DNA from: Thalassobaculum sp. OXR-137
GTDB lineage: Bacteria > Pseudomonadota > Alphaproteobacteria > Thalassobaculales > Thalassobaculaceae
Length of the DNA: 64,000 nt
Reading direction: 5' to 3'
Assembly: GCF_034377285.1 (NCBI RefSeq)
Contig: NZ_CP139715.1
Location: 2,650,001 to 2,714,000, forward strand
Shown: in pieces, positions 36,201 to 44,067 of the stretch
Numbering within the stretch: the first letter of the stretch is position 1
How the letters are laid out: every line of letters begins with the position of its first letter
Program-made: the position numbers and the translations under genes
Notes under the pieces: model-generated
What the model was told of the DNA's origin: nothing
The model's database searches: none
The model's input: only the letters and a program-made list of their open reading frames with translations

Positions 36201-36424
36201 TGATCGGCGAGTTGCTGACCGGCGGCGAGGGGGAGGGGCTGCTGGCCACGTCCTTCGCCGTGTCCGGTAGCCTCGACAAGCCGACGATCACGGTCAATCC
36301 GCTGACCGCTCTGGCGCCAGGCTTCCTGCGCGACATCCTGGACTCCGCGGAACACCCCTCGGACGGGCCGGCGACCTGGACGCCGCCGCCCGGCAGCGAG
36401 CAGGACGAGAGCCGGACCCGCTAG
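33278..36424 (+). CDS. AsmA-like / DUF3971 (YhdP family) inner-membrane-anchored protein
   Basis: This 1048-residue protein belongs to the AsmA/YhdP/TamB-like bridge proteins, thought to carry phospholipids between inner and outer membranes or to affect outer-membrane assembly. One N-terminal membrane helix (TTVLFLEVLIALVVVAVIGIGAVAWRL) is followed by a long periplasmic beta-rich region with repeating strands. DUF3971-like segments lie in the first half (LNPVVTVVKGADGNWTL, SFRLSGRAEW, INAEMRFEGL), and an AsmA-like C-terminus follows (GLKINGTLGRKSETIDVEGLIAPAYSLSRLI and VSGSLDKPTITVNPLTALAPGFLRDI). GTG at 33278 is chosen because it places the helix at residue 5 as in relatives; GTGs at 33173 and 33179 are longer alternatives. 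The extended frame to 32486 lies antisense to glnE. Confidence 0.88.
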   Translation: MIRRTTVLFLEVLIALVVVAVIGIGAVAWRLSEGPIEIDWARPHLSAALSDPDSGLTTQIGSASLQMSAWDRAFDVVAENVVVLGREGAVRARIGAISVALSPEALLAGRLAPRRIDVLNPVVTVVKGADGNWTLTPNDPETGEERAPLDLGEVLRALVDDRSSSGTLRYLRAAELRGARVRLVDDARARTQVLTNVSGGIELVSTGMSFRLSGRAEWPDADPTPISVAGEYRPETNHINAEMRFEGLQPAAVAAIEPKLGRLAALDLPLSGVVEVDGAIDGSGLTGAGKLTLGGGTVLVPEINPEPLTVAGGNLSVTVAPDAEWMALNGSLDIEGALLALKARASRDRAGYAVIVDAAVSNFAVDSIKDFWPPEVSDGAREWVTENLVSGQVTSATLRAEGWVDGTDPSIHELDTLTGTIDFQGVETHYFRPLPPVLNTHGSATFDAKSMAITVQGGHLGNLTVETSDISLVNLDQDTGETAYVEVVVRGPAREALELIDREPLGYPTEIGLNAKKTAGTFGARLKLEIPLIRTLDVEDIGIAVSAKLKKAVIPDVLRGKPLTDGDLALDLTAAGMSLAGTAKIGGVPARITHEERFQSNGPFRSRSKLSATADVSKFNEFGLDLSPYAAGPVALEASVTTDVEGNLTATIDGDLQATSLTVPEIAWDKPADTTGIMRLEVTRSDEDVLAIPGFEIRAGTLYAAGAVDFPVDGGTIASFSTFRLGRTEAAGRVESEADGSLRIAMEGPVIDLVPILDGNDEGGSDSPTADVQRVEARFVARELHLLEDISLANGTLAVRQIGSRIEDLSVTGSLNGDPMRLMVQPAHGRRLVTVATNNAGSFLRAFGIADSLKGGRLRVDGELIGDGLDDTMDLAVRIDDFHIVDAPVFAQLLSVASFTGLFDTLSGDGIRFARATAHIGLARDTIRIDNGVAYGPGLGLKINGTLGRKSETIDVEGLIAPAYSLSRLIDVVPVIGELLTGGEGEGLLATSFAVSGSLDKPTITVNPLTALAPGFLRDILDSAEHPSDGPATWTPPPGSEQDESRTR

Positions 36425-36431
36425 AGCAAAT

Positions 36432-36459
36432 CGCGATCAGATGAGGTCATCCGATCGCG
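36432..36459. repeat. CGCGATC palindrome between convergent genes
   Basis: CGCGATCAGATGA and TCATCCGATCGCG form a 13-base inverted repeat with one mismatch and a GG centre. It is preceded by TAGAGCAAAT, 7 bases after the AsmA-like stop and 12 before the end of tyrS. A similar TAGAGCAAATCGCGATC palindrome is, from memory, a common intergenic repeat in Rhizobiales and Azospirillum; here it could also act as a bidirectional terminator. Confidence 0.6.
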
Positions 36460-36470
36460 TGGATATCCGG

Positions 36471-37724
36471 TCAGACCGCCCGCAGCAGGGCGTGGCGCTT
36501 CTTGCCGGCGGAGAGCTTGATCACCCCGTCGCCGCTGATCGCATCGGCGCCGATCGTGGCCGCCTCGTCGGAGACCGCGGTGTCGTTCACCCGCGCGCCG
36601 CCGCCACGGATCAGCCGTCGGGCCTCGCCCTTGGAGGCGGCCAGCCCGGCCTGGACCAGAGCGTCGATCATGGGAAGGCCGGCCTCGATCTCTGCGCGGG
36701 CCAGTTCCACCGTCGGCAGGCCCTCGCTGGCCGCACCCGCCTCGAAGGTCTGCTGCGCCGTCTGCGCTGCCGTCTCGGCCGCCTCGGCGCCGTGGCAGAG
36801 CTTGGTAATCTCGGTGGCCAGGATCTTCTTGGCCTCGTTGATCTCCGCCCCGCCCAGGGCCTCCAGCCGGGCGATCTCGTCCAGCGGCAGCTCGGTGAAC
36901 AGCTTCAGGAAGCGGCCGACATCGCCGTCCTCGGTGTTGCGCCAGTACTGCCAGAAGTCATAGACGCTCAGGCGGTCGGCGTTCAGCCATATCGCGCCCT
37001 GGGCGGTTTTGCCCATCTTGGCGCCGGACGCCGTGGTGATCAGCGGCGAGGTCAGGCCGTAGATCGTCTGCTGGTCGACCCGGCGGGTGAGCTCCACGCC
37101 GTTGACGATGTTGCCCCACTGGTCGGAGCCGCCCATCTGCAGCACGCAGCCGTAGCGCCGGCGCAGCTCCAGGAAGTCGTAGGCCTGCAGGATCATGTAG
37201 TTGAACTCGAGGAAGCTCAGCGACTGCTCGCGCTCCAGGCGCAGCTTGACCGAGTCGAAGCTGAGCATCCGGTTGACGGAGAAATGGGCGCCGTAGTCGC
37301 GCAGGAACTTGATGTACTCGAGCTTGTCGAGCCAGTCGGCGTTGTCGACCATCACCGCGTCGTGTGGGCCGTCGCCGAAGCTCAGGTACTTGTCGAAGAT
37401 GGTCTGGATGCCGGCCTTGTTGCGGGCGATGTCCTCTTCGCTCAGGAGCTTGCGCGCCTCGTCCTTGAACGAGGGATCGCCGACCTTCGAGGTGCCGCCG
37501 CCCATCAGCACGATCGGCTTGTGGCCGGTCTTCTGCAGCCAGCGCAGCATCATGATCTGCAGCAGCGAGCCCACGTGCAGGCTGTCGGCGGTGCAGTCGA
37601 AGCCGATATAGGCGGTGACCATGCCCTCGGTCAGATCGCGGTCCAGCGCTTCCAGATCGGTGCACTGGTGGAAGAAGCCGCGCCCCATGAGCGCGTTGAG
37701 GAAATCCGACTTGGGCGTGGACAT
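36471..37724 (-). CDS. tyrS: Tyrosyl-tRNA synthetase
   Basis: TyrS (417 residues) charges tRNA-Tyr. The class I signatures are present: the HIGH variant HVGS at residues 50-53 in [18 protein letters not shown], and the KMSKS variant KMGKT in [19 protein letters not shown]. The tyrosine pocket shows [13 protein letters not shown] and [16 protein letters not shown]. The C-terminal S4 RNA-binding domain runs from [25 protein letters not shown] to the end. The gene is divergent from anmK, with a 251-base gap containing a large nested inverted repeat. Confidence 0.97.
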   Translation of the reverse strand: MSTPKSDFLNALMGRGFFHQCTDLEALDRDLTEGMVTAYIGFDCTADSLHVGSLLQIMMLRWLQKTGHKPIVLMGGGTSKVGDPSFKDEARKLLSEEDIARNKAGIQTIFDKYLSFGDGPHDAVMVDNADWLDKLEYIKFLRDYGAHFSVNRMLSFDSVKLRLEREQSLSFLEFNYMILQAYDFLELRRRYGCVLQMGGSDQWGNIVNGVELTRRVDQQTIYGLTSPLITTASGAKMGKTAQGAIWLNADRLSVYDFWQYWRNTEDGDVGRFLKLFTELPLDEIARLEALGGAEINEAKKILATEITKLCHGAEAAETAAQTAQQTFEAGAASEGLPTVELARAEIEAGLPMIDALVQAGLAASKGEARRLIRGGGARVNDTAVSDEAATIGADAISGDGVIKLSAGKKRHALLRAV

Positions 37725-37806
37725 GGCTGGATCCGCCGGTTGCTTGCGTTGCGGGCGAGGCGATGTAGCACAGCCAGGGGGAGGGATGAAGGGTGTGGGG
37801 ATGGGG

Positions 37807-37938
37807 CCGGCCCTTCGACACGCTCCTTTCGGAGCTGCTCAGGGCGAGGTCAAGGAACAAAACCGTCCGGGACGACGGATCTTTTTATTCGACCTCGCCC
37901 TGAGCAGCGCCCCGACGGGGCGCGTGTCGAAGGGCCGG
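37807..37938. repeat. Nested long inverted repeat (GGCCCTTCGACACGC family), copy 1
   Basis: The outer arms CCGGCCCTTCGACACGC (37807-37823) and GCGTGTCGAAGGGCCGG (37922-37938) are perfect complements. The inner arms GCTGCTCAGGGCGAGGTC (37834-37851) and GACCTCGCCCTGAGCAGC (37891-37908) are also perfect over 18 bases. The whole 132-base unit would fold into one long cruciform or RNA stem. It lies in the divergent tyrS-anmK spacer. A second copy is at 50669-50780. It encodes no protein and resembles a miniature non-autonomous repeat. Confidence 0.85.
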
Positions 37939-37975
37939 GTGACAAGCGCGCCCGACTCACTCAAAACTGCCCCCC

Positions 37976-39097
37976 ATGGACACGAAAGACACATACACCG
38001 CCATCGGCCTGATGAGCGGCACCTCCATGGACGGCGTCGACGCCGCCGTGGTGGTTACCGATGGGCGCGACCGGCTGGACCGCGGCCCGGCGCTGACGAT
38101 CCCCTATGACGACGGCTTCCGCGCCCGTCTGCGCGCCGCGATCCAGGGAACCGGCGACATGGACGCCGTCGAGGTGGAGATCACCGACCTGCACCGCGAT
38201 GCGGTCCGCGCGCTGATGGAGCGGGCGGGGTTGTCGGCGGAGGCGGTCGATATCGTCGGTTTCCACGGCCACACGGTCCTGCACGAGCCGGAGGTGGGGC
38301 GCACCCGGCAGATCGGGCTGAGCCAGCGGTTGGCGGATCATCTGGGCATCGACGTGGTCGGCGATCTGCGCCTGGCCGACATGGCCGCCGGCGGACAGGG
38401 GGCGCCGGTCGCCCCGGTCTATCATCGCGCGCTGGCCGGTCCCGAGGCGCGGCCGGTGGTGGTGCTGAACATGGGCGGCGTCGCCAACGTCACCTGGCTC
38501 GGTGCCGGGGAGACCGACCTGATCGGTTTCGACACCGGCCCCGGCAACGCGCCCATCGACGACTGGTGCTGGCGGACCGTCGGTCGGATGTACGACGCCG
38601 ACGGTGCGCTGGCCAAGGCCGGGACGGTGGACCCGGCGCGGCTGGCGCGGATGCTGGAAGATCCGTATTTCGACCGCAAACCGCCGAAGTCGCTGGACCG
38701 GGACGCCTTCCATGCACGGGTCGCCGAGGCGGTGGAGGGGCTGTCGCCGGAGGATGGAGCGGCCACGCTGGTGGCGTTCAGCGCCACGACCATCGCCCGC
38801 TCGGCCCGCTGGTTCCCGGCACCCCCGACCCGCTGGATCGCCACCGGCGGCGGCCGGCACAACCCGGCCCTCATGGCGGCGATCGCCGATGCGGTGGAGG
38901 GAGAGGTCGTCGATGCCGACGATCTGGGATGGGACGGCGATGCGCTGGAGGCGGAAGCCTTCGCCTATCTGGCGGTCCGCTCGATCCTGGAGCTGGATAT
39001 CACCTTTCCGGGGACGACCGGCGTGGCCGCACCCCGGACCGGTGGAAAGCGCTACTTCTCTTCGGTCTCGGCCGCCGGGACGTTGGCGTCGAGATAG
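37976..39097 (+). CDS. anmK: Anhydro-N-acetylmuramic acid kinase
   Basis: AnmK (373 residues) phosphorylates 1,6-anhydro-MurNAc with ring opening during peptidoglycan recycling. The ATP-site motif AIGLMSGTSMDGVDAAV starts the protein. The catalytic and sugar-binding region has VGFHGHTVLHEP, LRLADMAAGGQGAPVAPVYH, VLNMGGVANVTWL and IGFDTGPGNAPIDDW. The C-terminal RWIATGGGRHNPALMAAI, GDALEAEAFAYLAVRS and FPGTTGVAAPRTGG are standard. No ribosome-binding site is visible before this ATG. The normal C-terminus is reached at about 39049; 16 extra residues run into the convergent hydrolase gene and overlap it by 46 bases. Confidence 0.95.
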   Translation: MDTKDTYTAIGLMSGTSMDGVDAAVVVTDGRDRLDRGPALTIPYDDGFRARLRAAIQGTGDMDAVEVEITDLHRDAVRALMERAGLSAEAVDIVGFHGHTVLHEPEVGRTRQIGLSQRLADHLGIDVVGDLRLADMAAGGQGAPVAPVYHRALAGPEARPVVVLNMGGVANVTWLGAGETDLIGFDTGPGNAPIDDWCWRTVGRMYDADGALAKAGTVDPARLARMLEDPYFDRKPPKSLDRDAFHARVAEAVEGLSPEDGAATLVAFSATTIARSARWFPAPPTRWIATGGGRHNPALMAAIADAVEGEVVDADDLGWDGDALEAEAFAYLAVRSILELDITFPGTTGVAAPRTGGKRYFSSVSAAGTLASR

Positions 39098-39711
39098 CCG
39101 CCGACCATCCGGCTCAGATCGTCGATCTGCGGGCCGAAGAAGTGGTTGGCGCCCTTGATCACGTTGTGGGTGATCGTGATGCCCTTCTGGGTGGACAGCT
39201 TATCGACCAGCTTCTTCACCGAATCGGCCGGGACGATCTCGTCCTTGTCGCCGTTGATCACCAGGCCGGAGGCCGGGCAGGGGGCGAGGAAGGTGAAGTC
39301 GAACAGGTTGGCCGGCGGGGCGATGGACACGAACCCGCTGATCTCCGGGCGGCGCATGAGCAGCTGCATGCCGATCCAGGCGCCGAAGGAGAAGCCGGCG
39401 ATCCAGCAGTACCGGGCGTTCGGGTTGTAGGTTTGCAGCCAGTCCAGGGCCGAGGCGGCATCGGACAGCTCGCCCTCGCCGCCGGAATAGACGCCCTGGG
39501 AGCGTCCGACGCCGCGGAAATTGAACCGCAGTGTCGAGAAGCCTCGGGCGACGAACGTCTGATACAGCGAGTACACCACCTTGTTATTCATGGTGCCGCC
39601 GTGCTGCGGATGGGGGTGCAGCATCAGGGCGATCGGCGCGCCGGGGTCCTGGGCGTGTAGGTAACGCGCTTCGATGCGGCCTTCGGGGCCGTTGATCATG
39701 ACCTCGGGCAT
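39052..39711 (-). CDS. Alpha/beta hydrolase (dienelactone-hydrolase-like, Rrf2-linked type)
   Basis: This 219-residue alpha/beta hydrolase has LMLHPHPQHGGTMNNKVVYSLYQTFVARGFSTLRFNFRGVGRSQG, the typical beginning of the alphaproteobacterial family found beside Fe-S regulators. The nucleophile elbow is IAGFSFGAWIGMQ (Ser in GFSFG). The acid is in SGLVINGDKDEIVPADSVKKL, and the His in IKGANHFFGPQIDDL. The start MPEVMINGPEGRIEARYL at 39711 follows GGAGG at slightly long spacing; the very long upstream frame, antisense to the next genes, is rejected. The substrate is unknown. The final 46 bases overlap anmK. Confidence 0.86.
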   Translation of the reverse strand: MPEVMINGPEGRIEARYLHAQDPGAPIALMLHPHPQHGGTMNNKVVYSLYQTFVARGFSTLRFNFRGVGRSQGVYSGGEGELSDAASALDWLQTYNPNARYCWIAGFSFGAWIGMQLLMRRPEISGFVSIAPPANLFDFTFLAPCPASGLVINGDKDEIVPADSVKKLVDKLSTQKGITITHNVIKGANHFFGPQIDDLSRMVGGYLDANVPAAETEEK

Positions 39712-39899
39712 TCTGGTGGAGTCCTCCGGATCGGCATTGAACCAGACCACATAGCGCGGCCGGCGCCCCTTGTCTAATCCGACGCTTGCGGCAGGGTCAT
39801 TTGCGGCACGCATGGCGGAGATCGGAACGGCCCGTCCGCCCGTCAACCCCGCCCATTCCCGACGGCTCCGCATGAGTACGGCGGCGGGAAGCGGGATAT

Positions 39900-39934
39900 T
39901 TGCGATTTCACACAAAATCATTGTGAAATCGTAA
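39900..39934. promoter_or_regulatory. 13-base inverted repeat, likely operator, in the hydrolase-Rrf2 spacer
   Basis: TTGCGATTTCACA (39900-39912) and TGTGAAATCGTAA (39922-39934) are complementary at 12 of 13 positions around a 9-base AT-rich centre, the geometry of a dimeric regulator site. It lies in the 375-base spacer 39712-40086, which otherwise shows only promoter-like AT-rich DNA, for example TTGAATACCCG and AGTTTTTTCC upstream of the Rrf2 gene, and no gene. The TGTGA core recalls CRP/FNR-type sites; the regulator is unknown. Confidence 0.6.
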
Positions 39935-40086
39935 GACATGCTGCATTTCGCCTTGAATACCCGTACAAACCGAATTAGTTTTTTCCTTGGCTCGGTCGGG
40001 CGATGGGAACGGGACCTCCTCTCGCCAGAACAATCTTGGGGTGTCAGCCGCGTTTGGTCGCTGCTGCCAAGTGGAGAGGTCTGATC

Positions 40087-40548
40087 GTGAAACTCAGCAC
40101 GAAGAGCCGGTACGCCGTCATGGCGATGTGTGATTTGGCGTCCAGTGCCCAGGGCCGGCCCATTTCGCTCGCCGAAATCGCCCAACGGCAGGATATTTCC
40201 CTGTCTTATCTCGAACAGCTGTTCGCCCGGCTCCGCCGCGCCGGACTGGTCCGCAGTGTGCGCGGACCCGGCGGCGGCTATCTGCCGGGCAAGGCGCTGG
40301 GCGACATGCGGATCGCCGAGATCGTCCAGGCCGTCGATATCGACAGTCCGCGCGGAAGTTGCACGCCCGGTGCGCCCCATTGCTGTTCCGAGAAGAACGC
40401 CACCTGCCAGACCCACGACCTGTGGGAGCAGCTCGGCAACCAGATGCTCTGGTATCTGAACCGGGTCACCGTCGAGCAGGTGCTGACCGGGAACGTTCCG
40501 GGTGCGACCACCGCGAAGGATCCCAAGGCCCAGGCTGCGGCCGATTGA
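40087..40548 (+). CDS. Rrf2 family Fe-S regulator, IscR-like
   Basis: This 153-residue Rrf2 protein has an N-terminal winged helix (KLSTKSRYAVMAMCDLA, ISLAEIAQRQDISLSYLEQLFARLRRAGLVRSVRGPGGGYLPG) and a cysteine loop around residues 92-107. Cys92, Cys99/Cys100 and Cys107 sit in GSCTPGAPHCC and NATCQTHDLW; E. coli IscR has Cys92, Cys98 and Cys104 with the same THDLW continuation, so a [2Fe-2S] cluster is likely. GTG at 40087 is chosen because GGAGAGG precedes it; the ATG at 40003 lacks this. It probably senses Fe-S status and controls the downstream desulfurase gene. Confidence 0.93.
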   Translation: MKLSTKSRYAVMAMCDLASSAQGRPISLAEIAQRQDISLSYLEQLFARLRRAGLVRSVRGPGGGYLPGKALGDMRIAEIVQAVDIDSPRGSCTPGAPHCCSEKNATCQTHDLWEQLGNQMLWYLNRVTVEQVLTGNVPGATTAKDPKAQAAAD

Positions 40549-40683
40549 TGCGGTCGGCCGGTCGATCGGATCGCCGGCTGATCCGATCCCTGACCGGTGC
40601 GACCGAGCGCGAGTCCGGCCGGCGTTGACCCCGCGGGCCGGGACGCCTAAGCCTCTCGTCTTGCCCTGAACGGCGATGGCGGG

Positions 40684-41793
40684 ATGACGACCTATCTCGA
40701 TTACAATGCGACCGCGCCGATCCGTCCGTCGGTGATCGACGCCATGACGGAGGCGGCGCGGACCCACGGCAATCCGTCCTCGGTCCATGCCCAGGGGCGG
40801 GCCGCCCGGCACCGCATCGAGGCCGCGCGGCGGGCCGTGGCCGCCCTGGTCGGCCGGGAGGGCGCCGATGTCGTCTTCACCTCTGGCGGCACCGAGGCCG
40901 ATGCCCTGGCCGTGCGCGGCCTGGGCCGCACCCCCATCCTGGTCTCCGCCATCGAGCACGACGCGGTCCTGGCCGCGGCTCCCGATGCGCCGCGCATCGC
41001 GGTGACCGGCGACGGGGTGATCGACCTGGCCGAGCTCGAGGCCCGGCTGACGCCGCAGACCCCCGGTCTGGTCTGCGTGATGTGGGCCAACAACGAGACC
41101 GGCGTGGTGCAGCCGATTGCCGAGATCGCCCGTCTCGCCCATGCCGCGGGGTGGCTGCTGCACGTGGACGCGGTCCAGGGTGCCGGACGGCTCGATCCCG
41201 CCGCGGTGGGGGAGGTCGATTCCCTGGCCCTGTCCGCCCATAAGATCGGCGGCCCGCCCGGCATTGGCGCCCTGGTGCTGCGCGACGGGCTCGCCGTGAC
41301 CGCGCTGATCTGCGGCGGCGGACAGGAGCGGGGCCGCCGTTCCGGTACAGAGAATGACGTGGGCATCGCAGGGTTCGCCGTCGCCGCCCGCGAGGCGGCC
41401 GAGACGCGGGAGCCGGAAACCCGCCGGCTCATCGACCTGCGCGACCGGATCGCGGCCGGCGTGACCGCCGCCGCTCAGGAAGCCCGGATCATGGGGGCGG
41501 GAGCGGAGCGGCTGTGCAACACGCTCTCCATCGCCCTGCCGGGCGTGGCCGCGGAAACCCAGGTGATGGCCCTCGACCTCGCCGGCATCGCCGTCAGCGC
41601 CGGTTCGGCCTGCTCGTCGGGCAAGGTGAAGCGCTCCCACGTGCTCGACGCCATGCATCCGGGGGATCCGATCGCCGGCCAGGCCATCCGCGTCAGCCTC
41701 GGCTGGGCCAGCACGACGGAGGATGCCGATCGCTTCTTGCACGCCTGGGGCGCGATGCGCGACCGTCTGTCCCCCGCCGCATCCCAACCCTGA
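40684..41793 (+). CDS. Cysteine desulfurase (NifS/IscS-like)
   Basis: This 369-residue class V aminotransferase-fold PLP enzyme takes sulfur from cysteine for Fe-S clusters or tRNA thiolation. It has YLDYNATAPIRPSV and HGNPSSVHAQGRAARHRIEAARR at the N-terminus, then VFTSGGTEADALAV and VMWANNETGVVQPI. The PLP lysine is in LALSAHKIGGPPGIGAL and the catalytic Cys in SAGSACSSGKVKRSHVL. The last motif, with a Cys-Ser-Ser-Gly loop, is the NifS/IscS type. It starts 135 bases after the Rrf2 gene. No suf or isc genes follow; tenA and mnmA do, suggesting sulfur supply for 2-thiouridine and possibly thiamine. Confidence 0.95.
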   Translation: MTTYLDYNATAPIRPSVIDAMTEAARTHGNPSSVHAQGRAARHRIEAARRAVAALVGREGADVVFTSGGTEADALAVRGLGRTPILVSAIEHDAVLAAAPDAPRIAVTGDGVIDLAELEARLTPQTPGLVCVMWANNETGVVQPIAEIARLAHAAGWLLHVDAVQGAGRLDPAAVGEVDSLALSAHKIGGPPGIGALVLRDGLAVTALICGGGQERGRRSGTENDVGIAGFAVAAREAAETREPETRRLIDLRDRIAAGVTAAAQEARIMGAGAERLCNTLSIALPGVAAETQVMALDLAGIAVSAGSACSSGKVKRSHVLDAMHPGDPIAGQAIRVSLGWASTTEDADRFLHAWGAMRDRLSPAASQP

Positions 41794-41816
41794 CGTCGAA
41801 ACGAAAGACCTGTCCG

Positions 41817-42503
41817 ATGACCGAGATCGTGCCCGCCGGAAGTTTCCTTGGCCGTCTGATCGCCGCCTGCCCCGATGCCTGGGCGCGCTACACCGATCAT
41901 GCCTTCGTGCGCGGCCTGGCCGACGGCACCCTGCCGCAGGCGGCTTTCCGGCACTATCTGGCCCAGGACTATCTCTTCCTGATCCATTTCGCCCGGGCCT
42001 ACGCGCTGGCGGTCTACAAGGCCGACGACCTCGCCGAGATGCGCGCGGCCGCGGCCACGGTGAACGGCCTGCTCGACACCGAGATGAGCCTGCACGTGAA
42101 ATATTGCGCCGGATGGGGGCTGACCGAACCGGAGATGGCCGCGATCCCCGAGGACCCGGCCTGCGTCGCCTATACCCGCTACGTGCTGGACCGGGGCATG
42201 GCGGGCGATCTGCTGGATCTGCAGGCGGCGCTGGCGCCCTGCGTGGTCGGCTACGGCGTCATCGGCGCCCGGATCGCCGCCGATCCGGCGACCGTGCGCG
42301 GCGACAGCAATCCGTATGAGGCCTGGATCGCCATGTATTCCGGCGCCGATTATCTCGACATCGTCCGTGGTGCCGTCGCCCAGTTCGACCGGCTGGCCGA
42401 CAAGCGCGGCGGCGATGCCCGCTTCGCCTCCCTGTCGAAGACCTTCACCGCCGCCACCGAGCTGGAGGTCGATTTCTGGCAGATGGGACTGAACGCGGTC
42501 TGA
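41817..42503 (+). CDS. tenA: TenA family aminopyrimidine aminohydrolase (thiaminase II)
   Basis: This 228-residue all-helical TenA protein salvages the thiamine pyrimidine by hydrolysing aminomethyl-HMP. Typical features are [42 protein letters not shown] near the N-terminus, and [15 protein letters not shown], with the conserved active-site Cys. [15 protein letters not shown] and the C-terminal [12 protein letters not shown] contain the conserved Glu and aromatic residues. It is cytoplasmic. It starts 23 bases after the desulfurase gene. The association with a desulfurase and mnmA fits a shared sulfur or thiazole context, but may be only positional. Confidence 0.93.
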   Translation: MTEIVPAGSFLGRLIAACPDAWARYTDHAFVRGLADGTLPQAAFRHYLAQDYLFLIHFARAYALAVYKADDLAEMRAAAATVNGLLDTEMSLHVKYCAGWGLTEPEMAAIPEDPACVAYTRYVLDRGMAGDLLDLQAALAPCVVGYGVIGARIAADPATVRGDSNPYEAWIAMYSGADYLDIVRGAVAQFDRLADKRGGDARFASLSKTFTAATELEVDFWQMGLNAV

Positions 42504-42562
42504 AGGGGGCGCGGGGCCGCCGGGCTTGCGATCCGGGGCCCGCACCTGCATATCTCTGCCCC

Positions 42563-43855
42563 ATGAGCCCGAAGAGCGACCCGTTCCCCGATCTGGATCT
42601 CGGCCTGCCCGGCCCGCGCAGCGCGCGGCGCGTGGTCGTTGCCATGTCCGGCGGCGTCGACAGTTCGGTCACGGCCGTCCTGCTGAAGGAGGCCGGTTAC
42701 GACGTGGTCGGCATCACCCTGCAGCTTTACGACCACGGCATGACCGTCGGCCGCAAGGGCGCGTGCTGCGCCGGCCAGGACATCTACGACGCCAGCCAGG
42801 TCGCCGAGCGGGCCGGCATCCCGCATTACGTCCTCGACTACGAAAGCCGCTTCCGCGAGAGCGTGATCGACGATTTCGCCGACAGCTACCTGCGCGGCGA
42901 GACGCCGATCCCCTGCGTGCGCTGCAATCAGACGGTCAAGTTCCGCGACCTGCTGGCCACCGCCCGCGACCTGGGCGCCGACGCGTTGGCGACCGGACAT
43001 TATGTGCGCCGCGTCGTCGGGCCGGCCGGCACCGAACTGCACCGGGCCGTCGATCCGGGCAAGGACCAGAGCTATTTCCTGTTCGCCACCACCCGCGAGC
43101 AGCTCGACTTCCTGCGCTTCCCGCTGGGCGCCCTGACCAAGGAGCAGACCCGCGATCAGGCCCGCCGCCTCGGCCTGGAGGTGCAGGACAAGCCGGATAG
43201 CCAGGACATCTGCTTCGTGCCGAACGGCAACTACGCCGAGATCGTCAAGAAGCTGCGTCCCGGTGCGGCCGATCCGGGCGAGATCGTGCATCTGGACGGC
43301 ACCGTCGTTGGGCGCCACGAGGGCATCCTCCACTACACGATCGGCCAGCGCCGCGGCCTCGGCATCGGCGGCCGCAAGGGCGAGGACGGTTTGCCGGACA
43401 CCGACCCGCTCTATGTGGTCCGCCTGGAACCGGAGACCCGCCGTGTCGTGGTCGGCCCGCGTGCCGCTCTCGGCGCCGACGAGGTGCGGGTCGGGCGGCT
43501 CAACTGGCTGGGAGATGGGTCGCTGGACTCGGGAGCGGCCGAGACCGGCATCCGGGTCGCGGCGAAGCTGCGCTCCGCCCAGGCGCCGGCTGTGGGCACG
43601 CTGTACCGCGACGGGCAGGGCGCGCGGCTGATCCTCGACGACCCACAGTTTGGCATTTCGGCCGGTCAGGCGGCGGTTTTCTACGGCGTCGAGCCGGAGG
43701 GGCAGACGGGGGCCGAGGCGGGCTCCCGCGTGCTCGGCGGCGGCTGGATCCTGGGGACGGGGAGCGGAACGGGTGGTGTGGTGGAAAAGACAACGTCCCC
43801 GCGCTTGACACCGGCACCGACCCCCCGTATATCGCCGGTCTCCGTGGCGGAGTAG
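42563..43855 (+). CDS. mnmA: tRNA-specific 2-thiouridylase MnmA
   Basis: MnmA (430 residues) makes the 2-thio group of U34 in tRNA-Lys, -Glu and -Gln. The PP-loop [26 protein letters not shown] lies at residues 25-50. The catalytic cysteines are in [12 protein letters not shown] and [65 protein letters not shown] and [12 protein letters not shown] are standard. The family C-terminus is reached at SRVLGGGWI; a further 34 low-complexity residues follow and the stop lies inside the tRNA-Met gene (10-base overlap). The sulfur comes from a desulfurase, probably the one upstream. Confidence 0.95.
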   Translation: MSPKSDPFPDLDLGLPGPRSARRVVVAMSGGVDSSVTAVLLKEAGYDVVGITLQLYDHGMTVGRKGACCAGQDIYDASQVAERAGIPHYVLDYESRFRESVIDDFADSYLRGETPIPCVRCNQTVKFRDLLATARDLGADALATGHYVRRVVGPAGTELHRAVDPGKDQSYFLFATTREQLDFLRFPLGALTKEQTRDQARRLGLEVQDKPDSQDICFVPNGNYAEIVKKLRPGAADPGEIVHLDGTVVGRHEGILHYTIGQRRGLGIGGRKGEDGLPDTDPLYVVRLEPETRRVVVGPRAALGADEVRVGRLNWLGDGSLDSGAAETGIRVAAKLRSAQAPAVGTLYRDGQGARLILDDPQFGISAGQAAVFYGVEPEGQTGAEAGSRVLGGGWILGTGSGTGGVVEKTTSPRLTPAPTPRISPVSVAE

Positions 43856-43922
43856 CTCAGCTGGTTAGAGCAGCGGAATCATAATCCGCGTGTCGGGGGT
43901 TCAAGTCCCTCCTCCGCTACCA
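43846..43922 (+). tRNA. tRNA-Met (CAT anticodon, elongator type)
   Basis: A complete 77-base tRNA with encoded CCA. The acceptor stem is GGCGGAG with CTCCGCT, discriminator A and CCA. The D arm is GCTC...GAGC, the anticodon stem GCGGA/TCCGC encloses ATCATAA with anticodon CAT, and the T arm is GGGGG-TTCAAGT-CCCTC. The sequence is the alphaproteobacterial elongator tRNA-Met pattern rather than the initiator. The G1-U72 pair is as remembered in relatives. A tRNA-Ile2 with lysidine-modified anticodon is possible but less likely. Confidence 0.95.
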
Positions 43923-44067
43923 CTTCCCTTCAGGTTTAAATGCGTGATGATTGCGCTCGCCGTTCAAACGGCTAGCTTGGCGATCTATCAGCCTGTGCCC
44001 TCACATTCATACCGTCCATTGAGCCATGGCCGGCCGGGCAAAGGCAGCGGCCTCGGGAGATCAGACG

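Noticed and set aside
33254-36355. 1033-codon open frame antisense to the AsmA-like gene
   Set aside because: Composition is low-complexity (Arg, Gly, Gln, His) and no family motif is visible, whereas the plus strand has clear DUF3971/AsmA features.
37807-37938. Insertion sequence
   Set aside because: No transposase is encoded in the 132-base inverted repeat; it can only be a non-autonomous or structural repeat.
39052-41787. 911-codon open frame on the minus strand
   Set aside because: Only the last 219 codons are the alpha/beta hydrolase; the rest is the antisense of the Rrf2 and desulfurase genes, left open by high GC content.
44026-44067. Upstream ATG for the MORN protein
   Set aside because: It would put 14 hydrophilic residues before the signal peptide, and the better ribosome site (GGGAGA) serves the ATG at 44068.
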